Assembly (NCBI GenBank): GCA_029851415.1
Contig: CM056742.1
Coordinates: 191,685,344-191,749,343 of the forward strand
Direction of reading: 5' to 3'
DNA length: 64,000 nt
From: Eretmocerus hayati
Taxonomy: Eukaryota; Arthropoda; Insecta; Hymenoptera; Aphelinidae
Shown here: positions 34,696 through 45,839 of the stretch, in pieces
Layout: the number at the start of each line of letters is the position of its first letter
Position numbering within the stretch: position 1 is the stretch's first letter
Position numbers and translations under genes: made by a program
Notes under the pieces: generated by a model
The model's input: only the letters and a program-made list of their open reading frames with translations
What the model was told of the DNA's origin: nothing
Database searches by the model: none

Positions 34696-35239
34696 CCCTG
34701 ATAGAAATGTACACCATCAAAAATGTTCACCCAAACATTTTATCGCCAGTTTTTACGGGCAAAAAATGTTGAAGTGAAATTGGCCAAGAACCGAGCTGTT
34801 TACGACGATGAGTGTGTGAATGTGACAAAATTCACGCAACCTCACTTGTATCGCGACAGTTTCTGGCCATAAAATGCCCGTCGTAACTGTTGTTGAAAAA
34901 CGGAGGACAAAAACATTTTTTAAACATTTTTCTGCGCATTTTATAGCGAGCAATACTTCGAATATTCATAACCTCCAATAACTTGCAGCAATTTTTGTGC
35001 GCTTTAGGTATTCCATTCCCATATTTAGTAAAAAACTTATGGGCAGAAATGACCAAGGATTTATCTTTGAATTTTTGGATTACATTTGTTAATTCCAAGA
35101 CCAAATTTTCAAATTCAAATGACTTTGAAGTTCTATAATAGCAAATGACAACTTAATTTGATAAGCCCCTTACAACTGACAGTTTATAAGTATCAACTGG
35201 CTTTTGCAATTTACTTTTGATGCACAATCCAAAAGAACA

Positions 35240-36165
35240 ATGTAAGGTCAGTGTACCCAACTTGCCTCCATTAAACCATTTCCTTAATAATTCTGGCTAA
35301 TCTCAATATTTTCCAACGTACTTTTACTCATTTTGAAGCTTGTCTCAAGACCTTTTAAATGAGCTAAGATACGTCCAATTTGGATGAAGCGGAGCTGTTT
35401 GAATTCTCCCAAAAGTTGATTTTTGAGAGTTTACAAAAGTGTGTACCCAACTTGCCCCCATCATTTAAAACAATGTAAAACGGCGATGAAATGCGAAAAA
35501 TGGCTTTGATCCGTTTTGATCACTGTGCAGCGGCAATTGTAGCTTTTAGTTGGCCCAAAACACTGTTTCCGACCTATTTTGACGTGATAAACCCGTTCTG
35601 AGTGGTAAAAAAAGCCATACTGCACGCCTTTCCGAGATAACCATATGGGGGCATGTTGGGTACACTCCAATGTCGGCCTTCTTGAATCTCAAATCATATC
35701 CGTGTTTTACACATAAAACAGCTCCATATTCAAATTTTGCAATTTTGAAAAATGGATTTTGAAGGTCTTGAAACAAGGAATCGAATGCGCTAAGGTACGT
35801 TAAGATTGGTTGAACTCAAAGAATTTGGCACCGATTTTACTGAAGGCGATTTTCTCGGTGATTTCTTAGCCGTGCAAACACGAAAAATGGAAAACTCACT
35901 TTATATTTTCTGGAGAACGCAGAAATGATCCAGGGTCAATGGATACTACGTACTTTTTCATATTTCAACATAACAAACGTACAAAAAATATGCCGGAAGG
36001 CCCACGAGTGCCCATCTCTGAGATCGGCATATGGAGGCAAGTTGGGTACAGAGGCAAGTTGGGTAAACTTACCTTACTTCAACTCCTTATTGTTTCTACT
36101 TTCTTTACAACTAACCACTGCCAATACTGTGACTCCACTATACTTCATGTGTCGCATACCGAGAT
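35240..36165. repeat. TACCCAACTTGCCCCC repeat cluster, left part
   Basis: The phrase GTGTACCCAACTTGCCNCCA occurs at about 35251 and 35443, and its complement GGGGGCATGTTGGGTACAC at about 35646. Variants AGGCAAGTTGGGTA appear twice near 36035-36065. It alternates with a second module resembling AACGTAC(T/C)T..AGCTCATTTTGAAG and its mirror GAAATGAGCT..AGTACGTT. No coding frame of substance. Confidence 0.65.
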
Positions 36166-36170
36166 ATGCA

Positions 36171-37566
36171 TATGTTACCGTGAATGTCCGAAGTCAGTGA
36201 ATCCTAAGATTCCCTAATAGAGCCACTGAATGTATGTCAAATGCACCTGACTTCGGACATTCACTAGTGATTCTCAAGATTCACTGGTCTGCATCGGTGA
36301 ATGTCCGAATCGAATCAAAAATTAAGTTTTGAAAATCAAACAAAATCGGGATTGGGTTTAAACAATTCAATATAATCCTCTCATGACAGTCAAAGTAACT
36401 GTGCCTAATTTGCCCCCACTCGAATTCTCAAATGTCCGCACCCGTAGACCTTGCCGCGCATTTCTTTCATGTTTGTTACGTTGAAATATGAGAAAAGAAA
36501 CATTTTGGGCCGATCCCCAATGACCCGTGCATATTTCTTACAACAAAAAAGTGGTTTTCGGTTCTTTTGACTTCTTTTTTGATCTTCACTAAAAGCCATG
36601 TCAAACAAAATTGATGTGACCAATTATTCAGCGTTCTTTGGCTAACTTTCTTCATCTTTTTCCCAACTTTAAAATACTTTTTGCCGAATTGCAAAATTCG
36701 ATTTCTATCCGATTCTACACTAAAAATAGTGCAGTGTTCCTAATTCGCCCCCATAGTCTTTTTCCAAACTCGGTCCTCACTCCATTCAGAAACATTAATC
36801 TAACCTAAAAGTTTTGAAAAGAGGTAAAAAAGCTACAAAATGAACTAAAGTACGTCTTATTTGGAGGTCTGAGAGCCGAAATATCCCGATTTTATGAAAA
36901 ACCCGTATAATCTTGTGAAAATAGGCCTCTTTTCCACGTGGGGGCAAATTAGGAACACACTGTTGAAAACTCGCAAAAAATCTTCTTTTGCGAAAATTAA
37001 GATATCTCGGCTCTCCTTTTGTTAAAACCAAACGTACCTCAGCTCATTTTGAAGGTCTTGAAAGAAGCTTTGAAATGAGCTGAAGTACGTTGAAAATTAT
37101 TGGGATGAGCTAGAATGGCGAGCAAACCAAAAGAAGTGGGGGGGCAAATTAGGCACACTTATATTACATGATTCACAAAGATTAACGTATGATGATACAA
37201 ATTGCAACAGAACTAAAATTCGTCACCTTACGCGTTTGTACAGATCACGGCGTTGAAAAGACATGTAAATATAAATTTTTCTCTTATTTGTTACATTAAT
37301 CCAGACTGTGATGACACCTAGAATCACATGAGAAATTTTTGACATTACGGGTTGGAATCAACGGGTCAGTTGACTGCGCGGAAACCCGGTTGATGATCGA
37401 AGTTCATTTCTATATTCTAAGACTTATGTCAAGAAGGTGAGTTCGGACATTCACCGATGTATACCAGTTAATCTTGAGAATCACTAGTGAAAACCCGAAG
37501 TGCGATTCTATACCGGACATTCACTAAGCCCACCAGTGAATGCCGGACATTCACGGTAACACATAT
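36171..37566. mobile_element. Element X, copy 1: TATGTTACCGTGAATGTCCG termini
   Basis: The tips TATGTTACCGTGAATGTCCG and, reversed, TATGTGTTACCGTGAATGTC are inverted. Next to both ends lie arrays of short phrases: TTCGGACATTCAC, AATCTTGAGAATCACTAGTG and mirror images. The interior (36390-37150) holds further copies of the ACTTGCCCCC family, here as GTGCCTAATTTGCCCCCAC. A second copy is at 61061-62096. No transposase frame. Confidence 0.7.
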
Positions 37567-37727
37567 ACTTTAAGATCGAGAGCTACTGTGATTCGCATTC
37601 AGTTATTTTATATGGTGTTAATATTTTGCATGTAAAAACATTGTATCATCAAATATCTAAAATGTTGTTGGTTCTGAGGTTACACCGCAAGTAGGTAAGA
37701 CAACGTCATCCTACCAATAACACTTTT

Positions 37728-37791
37728 AGGGTAATGGTTAGCAGTACGGACTTCCACGCAGAGGGCCCCGGTTCGATCCCCGCCAGCCGCG
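37728..37791 (+). repeat. tRNA-like head, probable SINE fragment or tRNA pseudogene
   Basis: GGTAATGGTTAGCAGTACGG resembles an internal A box and GGTTCGATCCCC an internal B box, about 35 nt apart, as in tRNA-derived SINEs. The anticodon-arm region reads GGACTTCCACGCAG. The acceptor strands do not pair, so it is not a functional tRNA gene. Confidence 0.5.
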
Positions 37792-38151
37792 AATTTTCAT
37801 AAATAAATTTTGCTACAATAACATTATTGAGCCCCGATTTCTTAGATAGAAATAAAATACCCAAACGAAAAAATCATTCAGTCTCACGTTGGTTTGATTT
37901 TTTATGTTTTAATATCGGCTTATAAGTAAACGTATGCGATCTCTTTGTACAGATGAAATCCTGGAACTCTGGTTAAAATACTTCAGAAAATGGCCAGAAA
38001 CTGTCCTAAAAATGTTCAATGCCCATAAACTGGCCGGAATACCGTTTCACAGATGTCCGGTTTCTCGCCGTCAGAACTGGCCATTAAATTCCCGGTGCGC
38101 ATTAGAAATGGCCAATTTCTGGTCGAAAAATGTTTGACTCCACCAGGGACG

Positions 38152-38181
38152 TGACTCACGAAAAAAGTTTTTCGTGAGTCA
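38152..38181. repeat. Perfect 14-bp hairpin with 2-nt loop
   Basis: TGACTCACGAAAAA is followed after AG by its exact reverse complement. It directly follows the right tip of the 34696-38148 structure. Confidence 0.75.
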
Positions 38182-38479
38182 AGTTTTACTCTTCTCGCAT
38201 AGGCGGATTGAGCTATAGGTGGGTAAATCCAATTGTGATCTGACACCCTCATCATATGAAGCTACAAAAAGCCGAAGGCATTCGTTGAAATTATCAATCT
38301 CGCCAAATGTATGTTTAAGAAGTTCTGGAAAATCGACGAAAAGTTACTCGAAGCTCGATTCGTTAACGTGATTTTGGCGATGCCACCAACGCTATATGAG
38401 TTTCAATAGTGGATTTGTAACTCTCAATACTACACGAATACGTGAGCAAAAGGTCCAAGGTGCGCGTTGAGCGGTTTTC

Positions 38480-39055
38480 ATTTTTGATTTTTCAACGATT
38501 TTCAGCAAAATGCAAAAGTTCCAGAGAAACGCTCATATACGTGTACTACTCCGAAAAGGAATTTTTGATCCACTCCTGAGGTGAACTCAAGCCTTCTCGC
38601 ATTGAATCAAAACTCGAGTAATTGTACCTTGAAGCCACTAAAAACCCCAAAACCGTGTCATTTTGTTGCTAGGGTACAGTATCAGAAGGTCCGAAGAGCT
38701 ATACTTCTTCGAGTCACGAAACATACTTTGACGTACAATGAAGATGTAATCAACCTAGTTACATCGTTTCTCACCCTAAGCTTTGTAGGCACTCCAATGA
38801 TTCTATCCCGGAGGCAAGTGAATAATAACATCCAGCATATTAGATGTACCATCTTTGGCTGGTTGCAAAAAGCTGTCGATATGAATCCAGAATCACGTCA
38901 GACTATGAAACTGCAAATTTGACTCATTACGAGAAGGCTTGAGCTTACTTCAGGACGCATTAAACATTTTTTTCGGAAAAATGCGCGTATAATTCGACAC
39001 ATCGACTTTTAGGCGGTTGCAAACATTTTTCCCTTCCTATATGTACAGTAGCTTT
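38480..39055. repeat. Partial copy of the 31-33 kb palindromic element
   Basis: 38574-38955 matches the centre of the 31045-33110 element in reverse orientation (for example 'cagcatattagatgtaccatc' against 'gatggtacatctaatgctgg'). The flanking pieces on both sides, such as TTTTAGGCGGTTGCAAACAT, match its inner arms. The 113-codon frame at 38581-38922 lies wholly inside and shows no domain. Confidence 0.7.
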
Positions 39056-40091
39056 CATGAAGAATACCAATGCAAAAGCGGAATCACTAACCTAGGTTCA
39101 CGGCTGTGGCGAAAGTATTGTTGGACTATGTGAAACTATGAATTTTTCAATTACACAGGATATCAGTTTCTGGAACATCAGTTTTCGATACACGGGCGCA
39201 AAGGTTGGATTTAACATCCCTTTCTCCGGCCTGAGCTGGAGAGTGGAGAGGAAGGGGGGTGGTCAGAATCGTGACAAAAATACCTACGAAATGTATCATC
39301 CGGTTTTGCGGCCGCGTAATCGAGCGTGCGATGCTGGTGTTCTATGACTACCGTATGCTTAATTACGGCGGGGAACCTGTGCACAGAGGACACTTTTACG
39401 CACGTAAAAAGTGTTTGAAGGTGCTATGTCAATAGTAAATCCATGACAGCGAGATCATGTGAGACGTTTCAGTCATAGCGCTTATGGCGTGTCATCAGCA
39501 TCAAGGGCTGAGATATCCTGGCGCCGAAATTGCGAGGTATGGGAATTTCGAAACGCGAAGGACTTATGATGAACAACAAACTCTATTCACCAAATTCACT
39601 TCCAGAAAAACTCTACCTTTTCGGTACCACGGTAGCTTTGCCAGCATCAAGTGTAGATACCACATATCCTATACTTATAAAACTTGGCGGGTATGCGTGC
39701 TGCCCGGGCCGACAGCAGCTGATCATTGCTGTTCATTGCCACGCGCTCTATTTGATCGAAAATAGAGAGGCGCAAACTACCAGGGTCGAGCGGCCTCGCC
39801 ACCACTAGCTAGCCAACATTTTTTGACTATTCACACTTGCACTTTGTGCCGGCATGTCTATTCTCACAAGAATATTTCTGATGCTCAATTCGATTACATT
39901 GAGGCGAGCCGGAAATCGTTTGTAATCCTTGCGCCTGGGGTCCGGAGTTTTGCCTCTTTGCACGTATATAAAGGAAATTCTTCTTCGAGATCTTTAGGAA
40001 GAGATTTTAGGAGTTAGCAAAGGCCTTAAATTTCTTGAGGAAAAAGAGTAAACATTTCATTTTCCATACTTTTTTGTTGGTAAAGTTGCAA
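39056..40091. other. Intronic, no feature seen
   Basis: Frames at 39484-39808 and nearby show no domain. A small hairpin ACACTTTTACG / CGTAAAAAGTGT lies near 39389-39412. Confidence 0.4.
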
Positions 40092-40095
40092 TTAA

Positions 40096-40473
40096 GGCGA
40101 TGCGGTCGCCGTGCACGCTGATTTTTGTTCACAAAACTCTCGAAATCTTTTCCAATTTTGGCTAAACGACGAGTTATCCAGGCATCATTATCATCTAACT
40201 TGGCCTGGATAACTCTTCGTTTAGCCCAAATTGGAAAAGATTTCGAGATTTTTGTGAACAAAAGTGTGCTAATTTTTAGATTACAAAGTATCCGCGGGAA
40301 AGTTATTCTCGTTCATCACCGATAGTCTTGGGATTAGTGAAAAATGACGAGTCAGCCACACAATTCAGATGATAATACGTAATGGACAACTCGTCTCAAA
40401 CTTCGTATCATAAAAATTTTGAGTTACATATAAATGAAATATAATTTCAGGGTTGCACGGTGACCGCATCACC
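40096..40473. mobile_element. TTAA-type MITE, GGCGATGCGGTC termini (378 bp)
   Basis: The left tip GGCGATGCGGTCGCCGTGCA and the right tip, reversed GGTGATGCGGTCACCGTGCA, are flanked by TTAA at 40092-40095 and 40474-40477. The interior is a long palindrome around CTGGATAACTC. TTAA duplications are the hallmark of piggyBac-type integration, but the tips do not start with the usual CCC, so superfamily is open. A longer relative is at 57375-58121. Confidence 0.8.
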
Positions 40474-40477
40474 TTAA

Positions 40478-40875
40478 GAGTGCTCTCTACCTTTTAAAAC
40501 GCTACGGTGGCGCCTCTAGCGGCCAAATTGGTATATTGCCAATAATAATTTTCAAAAACAAAGATGCAGGAGACCAATTATACCGCCACCTGTAGAATAT
40601 TTTTCTGCGAATTTAAAAAAAAGTTTCATCGAGATCGGTGCAAAATTGAGCCCACAAATTTCCGGGAAAAATTCAACAAAACTATACAAATATTCCCGCA
40701 ACTTTGTGGGCTGAATTCTGCACCGATCTCGATGGAACTTTTTTTAAAAATTTCAGGAAAATTCCCCGCAGGTGGCAGTATATTGCAAGCTGTTCTGCGT
40801 CGTTTGGTTTATTTAATATTTACAATAAAACCAATCTGACCGCAAGATGGCGCTGAAAACAGCTAGAGAGCATTC
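40478..40875. mobile_element. Second TTAA-flanked foldback, abutting the first
   Basis: The tips GAGTGCTCTCTAC and, reversed, GAATGCTCTCTAG are inverted, with TTAA at 40474-40477 (shared with the neighbour) and at 40876-40879. Inside, GGCGCCTCTAGCGG mirrors CCGCAAGATGGCGC, and a long inner palindrome contains ATCGAGATCGGTGCA. No coding. Confidence 0.75.
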
Positions 40876-40879
40876 TTAA

Positions 40880-43089
40880 ACCGCGATACCAGCAAAATTG
40901 GCCGGTTTAGAGGTATCGGCGGTGGTTGGGAAGTTTTGACTTCTCCGATACTAAGGCTACACATGACTGGAAGTCATTTATACGTTCAAGATTTTATCAC
41001 AAGCACAAAGTATTCAGGGGGATAATCGCATGAATCCACGCTGAATTACAGGACCTCTACAAAAATGAAAGAAACTCCTAATGCATCATACCAGAAATCG
41101 TATAATGCAGTCAAGATGAATAAAATGTGAAGTATCATAATATGTACAGATGTATAGAGGCTCTTTGCGATGCACTCTTCGACTCGCTCATCGGCGTCGT
41201 AAATCAGATAGTGCTCGTATTGACTCTCTCTCTAACACTCTTCAATTGAACTCACTATATTCTGGAAGTCGAGCGTTTTTGGTCCAATCTGCCCTCATGG
41301 CGGTAGTTTCATGATAGTATATTTTTATTATTATTTTTTTTATTATAATAGTATATTAAGGTAGTATTAGCGGTACTGGATGTGTCAAGTGCCGAACATA
41401 CCCGCGCTTGACCCGAAACCGCAGAAATGAGTGACACTTGGGCTCAGATCTTTTTTTGTAGGCTCTGAATCGTCAATCTGATCGCTGCTGAGTGTTTTTT
41501 GTGCACTCTCACATCTGTGTATTCACTGCCATGGAAATCTGTACGTCAGGTATCACTCTACTGGTGATTTTCCTCAAGACGCCGTGTTAAACGGCTTTTA
41601 CAAAAACGCTCATAACTCTTTCCCCGACTCTGAAGGCTTCTGAAATTTCAATTGAAGCACTTTGAGACCCTAATCTACAACTGTGCCGACTTTCGTGATT
41701 TTCTGAGCGTCAATTCGTAAGCAACAACTGTTTTGCGCACGAGTCACCGCGACGAGTGTGCAAACGACTCATCTACGCACATGAGTGCGGGGACGAGAGC
41801 GCAAATGTCGGCGCCCGAGCTGCTTACAATATTTTTTGTTATTTCTGTGAGCAAAAAAGTTACCCGCGCTCCATAACGTCTTAATGAACTAGGGGATGCT
41901 GTGAGAGTTGGGCGTCGTCTCGAGAGTTGACGGACTTTGTTCCTTTTTCGCATTGGTGTGTACGAATTTTCTGAGTCCTTGGTCCTCCTCAATCAAATCA
42001 TGAACCATTTTCATTTGAACTACTTGGGATCCACGACGATTTTCTGAGAAATTTGAACAGTGAGGAGTGATTGACGTATCACCTACAACGAATGATACCA
42101 AACATTCAGTGCAACATGGTATTATGGGGTCCTCGGAGGGTGGAGAGGGGGGGGGGGCCAGGGGAAGAGCCTCTCGACTGAAAAAAAAGTTCTGAAAAAT
42201 TTTTCAGAAAACACTCTTGTTCATATAGCATGTTACCACGTTGCTCAAAACTGTCGTCAATGCTCAAAAGATCCAAGTTTGATATTCCCCACATCTAAGC
42301 ATGATGATGATTCATCATCTCAATGATATACCTGAGAGGATGGTCGTGAATACCTCTATCCATCACGTGTAGGTGAAAATTTGAAATACCCACTTCTTGG
42401 AGAAACATCAACATGACGGATTGACTCATTGATGTTCATCTCACGACTCTTCCATGTCTCCATAAAGATTGCAATGAACTCATTGTTTCTCAGATCTGAT
42501 TCTCGAGAAAACATAGTGAGAATGTTGCTTCATGCAATTTTTCGGTGTTTGGGTGTCCACAAAATTGCATAGACTGGCATTTGAGCCTCGTTCGTGAGGT
42601 TCTCCGCTTCCGAGCGATTATTTCGACCTTCGCTTGTGGCATAAGCTCACAAACAATAGCTTGGAACCGAGCTAGAACCCCATAAACTCGAAGCAAACTA
42701 CATCATTCTCGCAATTTGTATGTTCAAGCAGTTTTCTTAGCAATGCGTTCACAAGAAAGTTTGAGTTGTGATTATGGAAGAACCGATTCGGGAATATTCT
42801 ACCTTCACAGAGTTAACTAAGTGTATTTGATTTGAAGATTGAACTATGATTCTTTTTGGATTCCAATTCGTAAGATTATAGTTCTTAAAGTTAACTCGAG
42901 TGGAATGATGGAACTATTTAATTTTGGACGAGTTATTGGTTACTGGTCCATCGGGTGTTACACGTGACGGACATCGCCTTAGACGCCTAATTCTTCTAAC
43001 CATGTTTCAAAGAAATCGCTTCTTCAAATTATCTACAATTATAAATGCACGAGTCTGACTTACTCGATTTCAGTGCATTAATGGAATTT
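40880..43089. other. Intronic, no gene; low-complexity patches
   Basis: Contains an AT-only patch (TATTATTATTTTTTTTATTAT near 41326-41348), a run of consecutive Gs near 42149-42158, and a CpG-containing block near 41740-41820 with GCGCAAATG. No exon supported. Confidence 0.4.
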
Positions 43090-43290
43090 GCACAGTGCGT
43101 AAGCGCCTCATCTGCACACTATTCTTCGTTTACGCGGTGCGCAAATGAGTATTCGCGGCGCTTTGATGCCTCATTTGCGCACTGCGTAAATAGTATATTA
43201 TGTACAAGGGCGCAAATGATGGTTTTCGCACTTCGAGTGACTTCTTTAGGCCCGAGCTGCAGGCGAAAATTTGCAGAAAAATACTCAATT
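43090..43290. repeat. Cluster of GCGCAAATGA motifs in both orientations
   Basis: GCGCAAATGA occurs at about 43140 and 43211, and its complement TCATTTGCGC at about 43173, with weaker variants such as TCATCTGCACA and GTGCGTAAGCG nearby. The 41740-41815 block has GCGCAAATG too. Probably the body of a palindromic element; ends not found. Confidence 0.5.
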
Positions 43291-43560
43291 TTACTTGATT
43301 TCATCATATTTCCAATATAGTCACCTCGAGTCCTTTTAAATTCTTATACCACTTACAGTTCTGAATACTCATGCCTGGTTCATATGTTAGTAAACCAAAT
43401 ATATAACATATTTTTTTCTACTGTTATATTTCATAACCAATTCTCTGCACACTCTGATCATTTTGATTTGTTTATCCCCGGAAAATAGAATTCATTATCC
43501 AAATATTTTTCCTATCCTTTATTACTTGTGCCCTTTCTCTAGTCTTCTCGGTATCCTGTA

Positions 43561-43767
43561 TTGGAAGATGATTTCGTCGTATTTAAGAACGTGCAAAAAC
43601 AGATTGATTCTAGTTGTTGCGGTCTGTTAGCACCAGCACACGCATTAACAATCTCTTTTGGTAGAGATCCGCCGATGAGGAATTATTGTACTGATGAAAT
43701 AATACTGGGGAATCATCATTTAATGCAAATATTGTTGACTGGAATTTTGGAAGAGTATCCTTGGTAA
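43561..43767 (+). pseudogene. Fragment resembling an Ulp1/C48 cysteine protease C-terminus
   Basis: The 68-codon frame contains QKQIDSSCCGLLAPAHALTI, close to the family pattern Q-x-N/D-x-x-D-C-G-x-x-A-x-A around the catalytic cysteine of SUMO-protease-like domains. It is followed by SFGRDPP and a hydrophobic end, as in domesticated and transposon-carried Ulp1-like proteins. The histidine and aspartate of the catalytic triad would be upstream and were not found. No splice context, so it is taken as a relic of a mobile element that once carried such a domain. Confidence 0.5.
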
Positions 43768-44869
43768 ATATGAAAATTTGCGTTGGAAGAGTATATGAAA
43801 ATGAAAGAGAAATGATTTATTATTCATTGAAATAATTATTTGATAAAGTTCATCATTTCATAATAATTGATCATTGTAACAAATTAATATATTTGAATTT
43901 TTGAATGAATAATATGTGATTAGCTGACTTCTTCATCAGTCGCAATGAGAAAGCATTCTGCTAAACTCTTTTAGCAGCGTGTTTGCCTTTGACCTCTAAC
44001 AAATAGCTAGCTGTTTCGATTTTGAAATCAGTGCTAAAAGTTGTAACCGCTTCATCAAGATTTCGACATGAAATTTTTTGAGTTCATTTATTTATCAGTC
44101 GTCGTCAGATTCCTTCTCTGACCCGAATTGCAGAGGTTGATATGAAATGAAGCATATTTATTGATTGTAAAACGTAAAAATGCCTGTTGGACATTCAAGT
44201 ACAAATCCGATAGCATATTTTCATGATCTAGAAAATCAATCGCGTAATTGTTTTTTCGCTGGATTTTCGAATTGCAACAGAGCATGAATGATTTTAATTG
44301 ACGTACCACCTGTAGTACCCCCTGAATCGTTCACGCGTTGAAAGTCTTTTGTTGAAACTCGCAGGTCGGATCGAAGCCGGCGCTACGTTTCTGTACATGC
44401 GGTGAATTAGGCTGTTTTACACTCATCGTATATCGCACTGGCTCAAAGCCAGGATGCGACCCGCGCTTGCCGTGACATTCACACCGCTGTCGCGAAACTT
44501 GACTGATTCTAGAACGACGTTCGCGAAAATAGCTGCTCAGATACTTGTAAGCACTCTTTTGCTCAAAGATTGGGCTCAAGCAAAATGTTAACAAGCAAGT
44601 GCGAGAAAACCTACATGAGAGCATTGGAACGATTGAACTTTGAACTTGACTTCTCCAGGGGATATCAGGGTACCGTATTAATACGACTGGCTTCCCGAAT
44701 TTTCCAATATAATCTTTGACATATCGTAGAACTGCTTATGAGAGAGACGCTGATTGTGTGAAGCAGTCAGGAACAGCGCTATTTGTAATAACAAATCTGT
44801 CTCGAGAATCCATGAGACATTTGGGAATGCGCCAATGTGCGTATCCGGAATGCCACTCTCAATGTCGTA
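43768..44869. other. Intronic, no feature seen
   Basis: No exon or repeat that I can support. Minus-strand frames at 44088-44309 and 44331-44624 show no domain. Confidence 0.4.
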
Positions 44870-44975
44870 TGAGGGTCCGTTCATAAAAGACGTCCGCGTG
44901 TTTTTGATGGATTTTGAACCTCTCCCCTCTCCCTTGTCACGCCGCGCCGTGTCACGTATCATTTGACCCTTCCTC
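44870..44975. repeat. Dispersed repeat end, GGTCCGTTCATAAAAGACGT type
   Basis: The phrase 'gagggtccgttcataaaaga', followed by a CTCTCCCCTCTCCCTTGTCA pyrimidine tract and a CGTGTCACGTATCATTTGAC end, resembles a widespread class of arthropod DNA-element ends (GTCCNTTCATAAATTACGT, a C-rich tract, then a mirror). Only one side is present. Confidence 0.45.
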
Positions 44976-45839
44976 CCTTTTTGGTGAAAATTTTGACTTG
45001 AATCATTCCTGGGTACTCAAATGCTTGTTCACATGTTTGAATTGTGACGTTCGCGCCAGATTTGAAATATCTTCACTGGTAAACGGTATCAAAACTTGAG
45101 CGAGAATTGACAACAATCCTAAAATATGAATAACTTTTATACGACGTCACAATGCATCGCAATGGAGCAATCCCCTTTTTTGAAATGCGAGCTCAATTCG
45201 TATTTTTACATGTTAATCAAATGGAGCTGTTTCAACACGTTTACTTGTCAAGATCGTAACAGCTCCCAAAGCACATAACTCAAACGCATCCCAATTATTT
45301 TCAACGTACTCTAGCTCATTTTAAAGTTCATTCTAAAATCTTCAAAATGATCTGAAGTAAGTTTGATTTCAACAAACTAGAGTCGAGGAACCTCATTTTG
45401 AATCGATACCCGAGATTTCCTCTTCTAACGATTTGAGACTTTTCGAGCCCCTAACTCCTGAAATAGTTCAAATCTACTGTGTTGAATTAAACAGGGCCGG
45501 CTCCAGACAGCTCCGCGCCCCTGGGCAAAATAACGTGCTGCGCCCCCTTGTAAGGCTAGAGAAAATCAAGGATAACGATGTTTCATAAGAAGTCAAAATT
45601 GCACGAAAAAATTTAGGAGAATTCATCACTGTCAAATCTTATATTTTCTACAAAAGAAGCGTAAATCAAATGAGTACGGCCGAGATCTGCTTGTTTACCA
45701 GTTCATTTTGTTGTGATGAAAAGAAAAACTCATCACTTACTCAATATATGTGCAAACCCAAGTCTTATCGGTTCTTGTTAGTTGTCAGGTTTTTAATTCT
45801 CTCGTGAACAAGAATCACTCCCAAAACCTATAGGAAGAC

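Larger units (their letters stand above)
34696..38148. mobile_element. Possible 3.4-kb composite element with inverted ends
   Basis: The left part, 34696-34890, and the right part, 37985-38148, are diverged inverted copies. They share GACAGTTTCTGGCCAT-type blocks and tips CCCTGATAGAAAT / CCCTGGTGGAGT, which resemble the 26747-26874 MITE. The interior is filled with other repeats: the ACTTGCCCCC family, the 36171-37566 element and a tRNA-like head. Boundaries are inferred and divergence is high. Confidence 0.45.

Noticed and set aside
37728..37791. A functional tRNA gene
   Set aside because: A- and B-box-like sequences are present, but the acceptor stem does not pair and the anticodon arm is poor; retained only as a SINE-like or pseudogene fragment.
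38581..38922. A 113-codon plus-strand frame
   Set aside because: It lies inside a repeat copy whose other copy at 31.9-32.3 kb does not keep the frame open, so it is not a conserved gene.
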